This document shows positions 12,112 to 21,748 of a stretch of DNA of 64,000 nt, in pieces. The stretch comes from Cymodocea nodosa. Lineage: Eukaryota; Streptophyta; Magnoliopsida; Alismatales; Cymodoceaceae. Below the pieces are notes generated by a model. The model ran no database searches and was not told the DNA's origin. It was given only the letters and a program-made list of their open reading frames with translations. Location of the stretch: assembly GCA_036874045.1 (NCBI GenBank), contig CM072335.1, positions 5,786,001 to 5,850,000 on the forward strand, in the 5' to 3' direction. How positions within the stretch are numbered: the stretch's first letter is position 1; each line of letters opens with the position of its first letter. The position numbers were made by a program, and so were the translations under genes.

Positions 12112-12390
12112 GTGCTTATTGAATATAAATTTGAATTTTTCACAATCAAACATTTCTTAAATTCGTCAGCAATTCCCTATGGGATCGACCTGTACTTGCA
12201 CACTGATACAATAGACACTGTGCACTTGCAGTTAAAGTACAAATTGGAATTAATATTTAAATTGTATTAAAGGTTGTTTGTTTACTTCTAAAAGAAAGAA
12301 TAGGCGTAAAGATAAATTAACTAAGTAAAAATAAAAGTAACAAATCCAAGTTTTTCTAGTGTAGTGCTGGGAAAACACGAACAAGTTTTA

Positions 12391-12408
12391 TGGTGCCCTT
12401 GCCGGGGA
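12391..12408 (+). other. Primer binding site, tRNA-Asp type (element B)
   Basis: tggtgcccttgccgggga, seven bases after the LTR end; same type and spacing as in element A. Confidence 0.85.
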
Positions 12409-12451
12409 TCGAATTAAATTGAATTGAATTGAATTGAATTGATATAAGCAA

Positions 12452-15249
12452 TTGTTAGAGCTGTTTCATTTTAATAGTCAGAGTTGTGTGTTTTCTTCTG
12501 TAATTGAGAATATGGCATATGCTTATGCTCAAAGATTTCAGAAACCTTTAATTAGCATATGTGAATTCTGCAATTCTGAAAGACACGACATTTCTGATTG
12601 TTTTAAATTGAGACATTTACAGATTGATAGATCTCATGAACAACAAATGAATTATCCTCAATATAATAGAGCCAAGTATGAGAATCCTATAGTTTACCTA
12701 ACTGATGGTCAGTATAGAATGTGTAATATGATGAGAGACACTGAAGTTTGGGATAGCTATGACAGACTGGAGCATAGTATAGAGCAAAATCTGGACAAAC
12801 TGGAATACTTTGTGTGTCAACAACAAGAAGTCAACCAACTAAACTATAAGGAGGCATATTCAGAACCTAAACAGGATATAATTTACGAAACTGAAAAAGT
12901 CATAAAAAAAATTGATCAAAAATTGAATGCAATGAAATTAGATGATCTGGAAACAAAATTAAAAGCATTAGACAAAAATGCAATGAAAATACAAGTTTTG
13001 CAACAGGACAATAAAAATTATAATGTTATAAACCTGCACAACTTGCAAAATATACAACAAACAGAAAACACAAATGTAAGAGAATTTAAAGAATGCACTT
13101 TAAAACTAAAAACAATTGAAGATCATAATCACGAAAATGATATACAAAAACATCATGAAAGTAACGAAAATCTGGAAGATGTATGTGTAACATTAAGATC
13201 TGGAACAGATATACCACCAAGAACTCAAAATGAAAATGATATGAAGGTGGACAGGAGTAAAAATCAAAATGATAATGAAAATGTAATAGCTTAAAATCTA
13301 GAAATCACTGAAGAACAATCTGAATCTGCAATTGAAGCTAAAAATGATCAAACAAATCAACTGAAAGAAAAAGAGTCTTTGAAATCAAAATCTTTAGCAC
13401 CATATCTTGAAAGATTACAACAAACAATTCCTGAAAAACAAGAAAAAATAAGAGAAATTATTGAAAAAGTACAAGTTAACATTCCTTTGTTAGATCTATT
13501 GCAGAATATGCCACCTTGTGCTAAATTTCTGAAGGATTGGTGTACTAAGAAAAGAGAGCGAAAAGTTCTTAGAAAGGTCTTTTTAGCTGAGCAAAGTAGT
13601 TACCTATTTCTGCCAAAAATTCCTAAAAAGTTATCTGATCCTGGAATCCCTATTATATCATGCACCATAGGAAATACTATTCTAGAAAGAACCTTAATAG
13701 ACTTAGGTGCATGTATAAATGTTATGCCAAGTGATATATTTGCATCCTTAGGATTAGAAGGCTTAACTCCTACTAGTACGGTTATTCAATTAGCTGATAG
13801 AAGTATAAGATACCCTAGAGTAAAAATAGAGGATGTCTTAATTAAAATCAAGAATTTTATATATCCTATTGATATTGTAATTTTGGATTCCCAACAAATT
13901 AAGCATAAAAATAGTGATACATCTTTAATTTTGGAAGACCATTTTTAGCAACATCAGGGGCTGTTATAAATTGTAAAACTGGAGTAATGAAGTTAGCATA
14001 TGGTAATGAGGATACTCAATTAAATATTTTCAAACCAGAAAGGTTTGAAGAGTTAGAAATGTCCTTACATACCATAGACTTTTTAGAGGATGAAGGAGAT
14101 ATGTTAGATGATGTGATTCAAGAAGAATTAAATAGGCAAATCAATTCTGAAACTTTAGAAGAAAGTGAAAGCATAAATATAGAAGGAGATCAGGAAGAAA
14201 TTAATTTAAAAAATGATGATGTTCAATTAGGAGCTCTAGCTTCTGATGGGCAGCATTTAGAATTAAAACATTTACCTCCTGAATTAACCTATATATTTCT
14301 GGAAGATAAACGGACCTGTCCAATCATTATTGCTTCAGATTTGAAAAAGGATCAAATAGCTAAATTAAAAGAGGTAATAAAAAGTTATAAAGAAGCAATA
14401 GGATGGACTATGACTGATATAAAAGGGTTAAGTTCAACTTTATGCTGTCAACACATATATTTAGAAGAGAATGCTAAACCTGTTAGAATTCCTGAGAGGA
14501 GATTAAATCCAAACCTTAAGGAAGTAGTCAGGAATGAAATAGTTAAGTGGTTAGATAATGATATAATATATCTGATTTCTGATAGCTCGTGGGTTAGTCC
14601 AATCCATGTAGTTCCCAAGAAATCAGGATTAATAGTTATTAGGAATGAAAGTCAAGACTTGATACCTACTAGAATTCAATCAGGCTGGAGAGTATGTATA
14701 GACTATAGAAAGCTGAATGCTGTGACTAGGAAAGATCATTTTCCCTTACCTTTTATAAATCAAATGCTGGAAAGATTAGCAGGGCAAGAATATTTTTGTT
14801 TCCTAGACGGGTATTTAGGGTATAATCAAATTCCAATAACATTAGAGGATCAAGAGAAAACAACTTTCACCTGTCTTAATGGAACTTATGCTTTTAAAAG
14901 AATGCCATTTGGATTATGCAATGCACCAGCTACCTTTCAAAGGTATGTGCAAGGCATATTTACTGGAATGACTGATGAATTTTTAGAAGTATTTATGGAT
15001 GATTTTATTGTATATGGAAACTCATATGAAGTGTGTTTAAACAATTTAGACCAAATATTAAAACGCTATGTGGAAAAAAATTTGGTTTTAAATTGGGAAA
15101 AATGTCACTTCATGGTTAAACAAGGAATAGTCTTAGGGCATGTTGTTTCTAAAAAAGGGTTGGAAGTAAATAAAGCTAAAATAGAAGTAATTTCTAATCT
15201 ACCAGAATCTAAATCAGTAAAAGATATTAGATCATTTCTAGGACATTAG
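12452..15249 (+). pseudogene. Element B pol: zinc knuckle, protease, reverse transcriptase (truncated)
   Basis: Likely start is the ATG at 12512 (frame open from 12452). CCHC knuckle at 12560-12601, linker predicted to form coiled coil, VTLRSGTDIPPR, then an Athila-type retropepsin with DLGA at 13700-13711, and an RT with the FLDGY...GYNQI and PFGLCNAPATFQR motifs and FMDD at 14992-15003. Breaks: one in-frame stop at 13292, and a one-base deletion near 13936 in a G run (element A has ttgggaagg) that shifts the frame. The frame ends at SFLGH, 15249, by deletion; no RNase H or integrase follows. Better preserved than the element A copy, so it is the younger or less mutated of the two. Confidence 0.85.
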
Positions 15250-15720
15250 TATGGCCGGAAAATTAAAAAAATATATTGGTTTTACCGAAGCATAGTATCA
15301 GTTAAATCGGAAAAAAATTGTATATTAATTTTCAGAAAAAAATATTTAGGTCTGACCGAAGCATAGTATCGGTTAAACCTGTAAAAAAATAGAAAAACTA
15401 TTCTCTGTAATATTTTTATTATTATATTTGCTTGTACGGGGAGTCCGTTGAGTTATGCTTAACTCAACGAGCTTACTCCGTTGAGTCTTGAGTTAGTCAA
15501 CAAGCTTATTCCGTTGAGTTACCTGTAACACAACAGAGTACTATAGCTAAGACCGTGGATAAAATAGTAATATTTGGTTCGGGAAATGACCCGATTACCC
15601 GCCTAAACTGAGTGCTTATTTAAACTAAAACCTAGGGTTTTGGGGGCATTATCCGACAAATCATTTAGAATCTAGAATAGTAGAAATCAGAGCGATTACG
15701 TGCTGTTGTGTAACTCCACG
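15250..15720 (+). promoter_or_regulatory. Promoter-like region upstream of ORF-T
   Basis: After the pol truncation come two copies of a ccgaagcatagtatc repeat (near 15286 and 15358). Then follows a cluster of GTTGAGTTA motifs including a 10-bp stem CGTTGAGTTA/TAACTCAACG at 15446-15469, then a TATA-like ttatttaaac at 15616-15625, 95 bases before the ATG at 15721. The copia element C2 has the same order in front of its ORF-T homologue (59911, 60043, ATG 60133). I infer an internal promoter for ORF-T. Confidence 0.5.
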
Positions 15721-17949
15721 ATGATGAAGATGACGCCTGAATTCTTGGAAGATGTTGTTGATACATCAGAATTTCTGAAGGAATCAGAAGAGTGGCACAC
15801 GCGGCAGAAGATCAGAAATACGACAAGAGAGAAAAAGCTACAGAAGGTAGAATCATAACTTTTCAAGTTGAGAAGAGATTTTGTAGATATAGATATACGA
15901 ATACCTCAAATGATGGAAACACGAATCAGAGTGGCAACTTAAATTGCAGTAAGTAAAGAAAGACAAATAAGGCCAAGTAATGAAGTTGCCCTAGAATTAA
16001 TCCAGCGTAAGTCCTGACTCTAGTTCAAAAGACAAATCTGTAGACAAGCTAAACGGGTGATCTAGGAGCAAGAAAGGAAAGCAGAGGAAGAGGCAACTGA
16101 AGAACGAGAGGAACCAACTGCTGAAAGACTTGTTCCTGAGGAGCAGCAGTCTAGACCTTCAGTTCCACCATTTAGGCCATTGGCACAAGCAGAAATGATG
16201 GGGCCTTCGATTGAAGAAGAAATAAGAGAATTTGCAGAACTGGTTCAAGTTGGGAAGAACCAAGGAGAATCAGAAGATTTGGCAGTGGCTAAAGCACACA
16301 TGGTGTTTGATGCACTGTACAAAAAGAGGGCTGCAGAAAAGTTGAAAGCCCAATATAAAATCAAAGTGGAACAGCATCATGCAGCTACTGCCATAACTGC
16401 TACCAAATCTGCTGCAAAAGAAGCTGAAGCTAGTCCTTTGAGACCAGTAGTTATAGGAAAAGTTAAATAGGAAGAGCCAGTACCTGTGGCTCGAAGGCCT
16501 GCAGAGCCTACTTTTGTAGATTTAATTTCAGAAGATGAAGAGGAAGAACATGCACAACTAATCAGAAAAAAGAAAGGAAAAGAAAAAGTGCCTGAATTTG
16601 AGAAAATTAAATCTGAAGTACTAATTTTTACAAGGCTTGTGGAGCAGATTTTTATTAACCTGCTATCTGAATCTGAGGAGGAGCAAGAGGAGCAAAGAGA
16701 AGAAGAAAATCAGGCTGAAATTAGTCTACAGCCTGTACAAGAAGAAACAGAAATTAGGGCAGAAACTGAATTGCCCGTGACTCCATCCTAATCTGTTACA
16801 GAATCAGAAAGAACTGTAACAGAATAGATTGGTAGTCAGGAGGAAGAAGAAAGAGTAGAAAATGAAGATGCTGAAAGAAGCCATTTGGACAAAAATAATT
16901 TCACAGATTCCACTGAAGAGCAAGAAACTCTTCAGCAAATTATGGAAAGAATTCAAGATAGAGTGGAGAGTTCTGCTGGCTCACCACCACAGACAGAAGC
17001 AAAAGCAAAAATTCAGGAATCTGAAGAGAATGTCCAAATGCAGCCTATGTTGGAGGAAGAGCAAGAGCAAACCCCTCTAGAGCAACAAAGTCACCTTTCT
17101 GACCTGACTGAAACAACAATTTTGAATGAAGTACATTTTTGTAGTCAGGAAGCTTATATCAAATACCAAGAAATAAGGGGTTACGATATTATTTACAGTA
17201 GACTAGTAAATTGGGATGGAATGCAAGAAATCAAAGATCTATTTGAATTCCAAGGTCTACTGCAATTTTTATCTCAAGATAGAGGGCATGCAGTATATGA
17301 GAATTTAGTGCCCTATTTTTATGCAAATTTAAGAGAAGGAGAAGGAGAATTAATTTCAAATGTGGAGGAAGCTGATGTACAGATAACACCAGAGCTTCTC
17401 CACAACATATTTGGTTTAAAGAATGAAGGAACAAAAATTTTGGAGGATACAACTGCAGTTGAATGGACTGAGCAGTAAATTAAGGATTGTTTAGCTATCA
17501 ATCCTGGTGTGCCATTATTAAACAGATTGAAGCATTTAAATGGTAAAGCACACATGGTAGCTAACATTCTGATTAAGAATGTCTATCAACGATAGAGCCA
17601 TGACATAGAATTAAGTCAATTTGTCAAATGGGCCACGTATGTAGTTGTAAATAAGTTCCAAATAAATTGGTTTGCAGTTTTTATCTCCAAGCTGAAAACA
17701 GTAAAGAAGAAATTATTTTATGGAGATTTGATTCCACACCTGATGGTGGACTGTATCGATTTCACTAAATGGACATCAAAAAGGATAAGATCTAAAACCA
17801 TTTCAGTGAAAGAATACAGAAATTTTGTAGCTGCAGAATTAGCAATACCTTCTAGAGGAATTACAGGAGCTATAGAGAGGATTAATCAATTAGAGCAGCA
17901 ATTAGAAAAAGTCCAGAAGGAAGTAGATGAACTTAGGCATAGAGATTAA
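15721..17949 (+). pseudogene. ORF-T (element B): accessory ORF with a plant-transposon-associated domain
   Basis: One reading frame of 743 codons from the ATG at 15721 to the TAA at 17947, broken by about ten stops (for example 16468, 16789, 17476), almost all explicable as CAA, CAG or CGA to stop. The N-terminal half is charged, rich in E, Q and K, and probably coiled coil. The C-terminal half (about 17100-17830) is a globular domain with DLFEFQGL (17236-17259), GLKNEG (17413-17430), INWF and LFYGD (17713-17727), then a short coiled coil. The same motifs, spacing and length occur in the copia element C2 (60133-62385). The pattern resembles the domain named 'putative plant transposon protein' in plant annotations; this is from memory and untested. 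Function unknown; it occupies the env-like position downstream of pol. Confidence 0.75.
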
Positions 17950-18369
17950 ATTGTATTGTTCGTCTACTTATGTAAAATTGTATGATGTACTTGTATTGTA
18001 ATTGATTCATATTAATGAATGGAAATTTTTCAGATGCAATTTTCATACGTGTTTTGAATGTGAAATGAATGGAAATTATTCAATATTATGTTATTGTGAA
18101 ACTTTATGAATGAATATGTAACAGATTTACAATTTGCTGAATGACAGGATAACTGCTTAAAAAATTTCTACATGTTATAAGGTAAAATGTAAATTCTACA
18201 TAACATAAAATGACCTGCAATTTAAATCTTTATATAATGTTCAGATTTAAATGTATTTTAATCAAAATGAGGCATTAATGACAAAGATTTAACTTTATTA
18301 CAGTTAGCAGAATGACAAAGAAAAAAAAAAAAAAAAAACAGAATAGAAAACTTACGAGAGTGAAACTTA
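17950..18369 (+). other. 3' flank of ORF-T, noncoding
   Basis: AT-rich, with TGTA-rich stretches that could serve as polyadenylation signals and an A-tract near 18320. The same sequence follows ORF-T in element A (26011-26410). No ORF supported. Confidence 0.4.
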
Positions 18370-18850
18370 GAAGTTGCTAAGTGTTAACTCAACGAAGTAA
18401 GTCCGTTGAGTTAGCCGTAACTCCACGAGGTTAGTAATATAATATAAGGTCACTCCGTTGAGTTATCTGTAACTCAACGAAGTTAGTCCGTGGAGTTAGC
18501 AACAGTAACCGACTGTGTTCTGTTGAGTAATCTGTAACTCAATGAGGTTAATTCGTGGATTAAGCAGAACGGTTATTCTTTTAACCACAAACGAAACTTC
18601 GTCGGTTTAGTGGTTACCAAAATTTGAAATTAGTAGTGGTACACGTACCCATTAAAACAGGAACCACGATGCACGTTGCAAGACACGTTCTTGCAACGAA
18701 TTTTATTCACTTTATGAATACGCAGTGTATATATGAAATAGAATGTTATTTACGAGTTACCAGCACTTTTAAGAGAAAGGAGAAAGCGTTGGAGGAATTG
18801 GAAGGAGAAGCAGCTGATTCAACCTTCATCTGACAACAAATATTTATAGA
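18370..18850 (+). promoter_or_regulatory. Internal promoter-like region upstream of the leader exon and F-box ORF
   Basis: Several GTTGAGTTA/TAACTCAAC motifs, including a 10-bp stem CGTTGAGTTA/TAACTCAACG at 18456-18479, are followed by a TATA-like tatatatga at 18728-18736, 115 bases before the ATG at 18851. The purine-rich stretch after it (aagagaaaggagaaag) looks like a 5' leader. The corresponding region of element A (26411-26561 plus 28362-28711) has the same motifs. I infer a promoter separate from the LTR, in the same style as the one before ORF-T. Confidence 0.5.
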
Positions 18851-19924
18851 ATGGAAAGCTTCAGACTGAATCAACAAATGGAATTAATGCAATTACCGTT
18901 GGATGCACAAAGGGAAATACTAAGTAACTTGTCAGTTAAAGATCTATGCAGGATGTGTTGTGTATCAAAGGAAATTAAAGACTGTATTGAAGAAGAATAT
19001 TTTCAGGGACTACAAGCTGCAAAAATGACTAAGATTAGAGATCGATTCATATGGAGGTCATTTAATCGTAGTTCAAATACTCATGAATATCTGGCTATGG
19101 AAGAAACTACTAGAATTCCACCCAATGCATTAGAAGGAATGAGTCATATTATGGGGATATATGAAGGATTAATCATATACAAGACGAGACCAATGTATGC
19201 AAGTTTATCATTACCTGAGATTTTGATAAGAAATCCTATAACAGGAGAAGAATGTAATATAGGAAGACCTAATATATTTGAAGCACCAACTGAAAATTAT
19301 GGGTCAGCTTTAATATGTTCTTATAAAAATTCTGCAATTCCTGAAAAATTATATTATTGGAGACCTACAGGAAATTGGGGTGAAGATTTACACTTAAGTG
19401 TGTATAATTTTCTGAACAAATCTTGGAATGAAAACATTATAATATATCTAGGACAGAAATCATTAATTAACCAAACACATGTCATACTTGATGGTTATAT
19501 TTATTTAGTCACGGAGATATCAATAGCTTATAGATCTGATTTGTACATAGTGAGCATAGACAGTTATGATGATTATACAGAAATTTTACCTGTACCAAAT
19601 GAAATAGCTAAACCACCATCTAAAAAATTTAATAAAATTCAAATAGGAATGTGGTATAATGAAGAAGATGATCCTACTTTATGTCTGATAAGATGGTGGG
19701 ATGAACTGATGAAATTTCAAATATGGATTATGGAAGACATGAATGAATGGAAGTGGGAAGAGGAATATATTGAAATAGATGTAGAAATAGAAACTGCTAC
19801 ATTACCCTGGAACCAAAAAGGATCCCTTTCTACATTACATATCATTAATGGTAATACACTCGTATTTGGAATTTATAATATAATTGCATGTTTACAAATT
19901 AAAAAGGACCAAGAACTGCATTAA
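18851..19924 (+). CDS. Retroelement-borne F-box protein, intact
   Basis: Intact 357-codon ORF inside element B. Residues about 13-50 are an F-box: LPLDAQREILSNLSVKDLCR, then a VSKEIKDCI stretch, with the Leu-Pro start and the V-S-K typical of the motif. The rest resembles an F-box-associated interaction domain: a GLIIY strand followed by ILIRNPITGEE, as in plant F-box proteins where 'W/RNP.T.E' follows the first blade. F-box proteins are substrate adaptors of SCF ubiquitin ligases; the target here is unknown. The first six codons equal the leader exon of element A (28712-28729), and codon 7 (18869) starts exactly where an AG acceptor lies in A. The rest of element B is full of stops, yet this ORF has none. 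The homologue in A (30283-31337) is a pseudogene. Alternative: a host gene captured recently; presence in both A and B argues for an older family component. Confidence 0.8.
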   Translation: MESFRLNQQMELMQLPLDAQREILSNLSVKDLCRMCCVSKEIKDCIEEEYFQGLQAAKMTKIRDRFIWRSFNRSSNTHEYLAMEETTRIPPNALEGMSHIMGIYEGLIIYKTRPMYASLSLPEILIRNPITGEECNIGRPNIFEAPTENYGSALICSYKNSAIPEKLYYWRPTGNWGEDLHLSVYNFLNKSWNENIIIYLGQKSLINQTHVILDGYIYLVTEISIAYRSDLYIVSIDSYDDYTEILPVPNEIAKPPSKKFNKIQIGMWYNEEDDPTLCLIRWWDELMKFQIWIMEDMNEWKWEEEYIEIDVEIETATLPWNQKGSLSTLHIINGNTLVFGIYNIIACLQIKKDQELH

Positions 19925-20454
19925 AACAGAATTAGTAGCAAGAAGAACTATGCCTAAAAAGTTTGCTTGGACTGATACATTTGTTCCGTTTGTTTCTACT
20001 TTTCAATCATGTTCTTAAGCTGTGATTTTGTGTGTTTAGTGTTGTGTCTTCTACATTTATTTTTAGAAAAAAAAAAGAATTTTGAAGTTTTTCATGTTCA
20101 TTTTATAAAAAAAAAAACAAAAAAAACAAAATATCAATCCAGTTTATTGGTATCTATTCTAGAAAACCAACTGATTTGCTTGTGAGCCACCAAAGGCATA
20201 GAAGTCTGGGTTTCACACAAGACACTGATTTATAAATACCTGTTAAATGTTATTTTTTTTTATATTCTATGTTTATCTAGGAATGAAAAGTTTTTCAGAA
20301 TCAAAAATCGGAATATGCAGAAGGAGATACAAATGGAACAAGGTATGTAACCAATTACTTATCTTGAATTTTAAATCAAACAAAACTTTATTCATGCCTG
20401 CTACAATTACTGTACTTATTGTCAAATCTTTTACATTGAGGACAATGCAAAATG
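19925..20454 (+). other. 3' flank of the F-box ORF
   Basis: Noncoding, with two A-rich tracts near 20070 and 20108, a block 'gtgagccaccaaaggca' near 20184, and the strong splice-donor-like aaggtatgtaac at 20339. It ends in the gaggacaatgcaaaatg sequence that, in Athila/Tat elements, normally follows pol. The same order is found in element A at 31338-31865. Confidence 0.5.
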
Positions 20455-20473
20455 TAGGTATGGGGGGGAGGTA
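20455..20473 (+). other. Internal polypurine-tract-like motif (element B)
   Basis: gtaggtatgggggggaggt, similar to the true PPT aggtatgggggaag at 21735. Copy in element A at 31866-31884. It may act as a second plus-strand primer or be a relic of the original 3' end. The segment between the two PPT-like motifs holds the conserved noncoding module. Confidence 0.5.
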
Positions 20474-20639
20474 ATTAAAGTAACAGCCATGTAAGTTTGT
20501 TAATTAAAGGAATTAAAATGGTACTGCAAAGTTTTGAGGAAATTGAAAATTTTTATGAACTTGCTGTAACTATCCTATAATTGAGACTGTAAAATTTTTA
20601 TAAATTGCTTGAATGCTATATTTAGAAGGCTATAGAAGA

Positions 20640-21610
20640 TGCTATAGAATTTATTATTTATGTAAATTTAGATATAGTATCTTATGATTTTTCTGAATTT
20701 CATGAGTTTAACAGTTTCACGATTTTAAAATGAAATCAGAATATTTAATGCTTAATCAGAAAATTATCTGAAATCCTGAAGGAGCTGAGATGTGAATTCT
20801 AGATTAAATGAGAGAGAAAATATTACATGGAACTTGTAGAATGATTTTTGTGTAGATCTTATTAAACTACAGATAAAGTATGAACTTATTGTTATGGATT
20901 CATATCTTTAGTAAATGATAGAAGCAGGATTATATGAGATTGGTGTTTTACTGCATCTGTATTAATGAAATACGTGCATATATAGTATGTGATTAATGCT
21001 TTGTTTTGTGTGTGCATTTATTTTTAGAAAAAAAAAAAAAAACCTTGAGAGTTTATTGACTTATTTGATCACGAGCATTTTGTACTTGAGCAGATAGGTA
21101 TGTAAGGATTGTTGACCTAAAAAAGGACTCTGAAAATCTGGCAACCTAAGATCTTGATCAGATCTGGGATTGTTGACTGAAAACTCGTTACATGGGTACA
21201 TGAGAAAGCTCTTGCATGATTCAAGCTTGTCAAATTAACTTTTAAAGTACAAAAAAAAAAAAACATATACTGTTCTGAAAAGATACAAGTGTTTTGTGAA
21301 ATACAGATATCTTATGAATCGAGTATATTTTCTGTTATCTAGAATTGCTGAAATATGAATCTGGAATTGACTTTTGAAGTTGTTTAATGGAAATACAATT
21401 CTTTATTCTACTTGTCTTAATCAGATTGAATTGGATTGTACTTTAATTTGTATGTTGTTGAAATTTCTTCTGGAAAAACTTATTGGAAAATTCAGGATTA
21501 TTGATGATAAAAAGAAGAACAAACGATAATATAATTAACACCAATATGAAGATGATATACTTTGTATGTAATTTACATATATTCTAAATATCTTTGCAGG
21601 TTGATTACTG
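20640..21610 (+). other. Conserved noncoding module shared with element A and copia C2 (copy B)
   Basis: No ORF. Core at 21044-21247 (204 bases) matches 32476-32668 in element A and 59047-59251 in the Ty1 element C2; by eye about nine of ten bases agree with C2 and the core lengths are equal. Weaker colinear similarity extends on both sides to about 20640 and 21610. Contains a strong splice-donor-like aggtatgtaagg at 21097 and the palindromic agatcttgatcagatct near 21150, and ends near an acceptor-like atctttgcag (21590-21599). Could be a structured RNA element, an intron or a transport or packaging signal. Function unknown. Confidence 0.7.
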
Positions 21611-21734
21611 AAACATACAAAATATATGTTTATGCTAAACAAAAGAAAACAAATAAAAGGGGGAGAATTAATTCTAGCACTTTTTCAAAGACCAATTAAT
21701 TAGATCTTAGTTTGCTAAGGGACTAGCAAAATTT

Positions 21735-21748
21735 AGGTATGGGGGAAG
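21735..21748 (+). other. Polypurine tract (element B)
   Basis: aggtatgggggaag directly in front of the 3' LTR start tgttt. The identical motif precedes the 3' LTR of element A at 33165-33178. Confidence 0.85.

Larger units (their letters stand above)
10526..12383 (+). repeat. Element B 5' LTR (short type)
   Basis: 1858 bp, tgttt...gaaca. Good TATA box at 11241. Its U3 holds a block at 10846-10940 nearly identical to copia LTR sequence and different from the block in the element B 3' LTR. The 3' end carries two strong stem-loops (12019-12045 and 12084-12111). Confidence 0.85.

Noticed and set aside
16862-17080. Frame of 72 codons overlapping ORF-T
   Set aside because: Out-of-frame shadow of ORF-T with biased composition.
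18624-18833. Open frame of 69 codons upstream of the F-box ORF (65-codon version at 28486)
   Set aside because: It begins with a non-ATG codon in the ORF definition, spans the TATA-like site and the leader, and shows no domain. Similarity of the two copies is explained by the recent ancestry of elements A and B.
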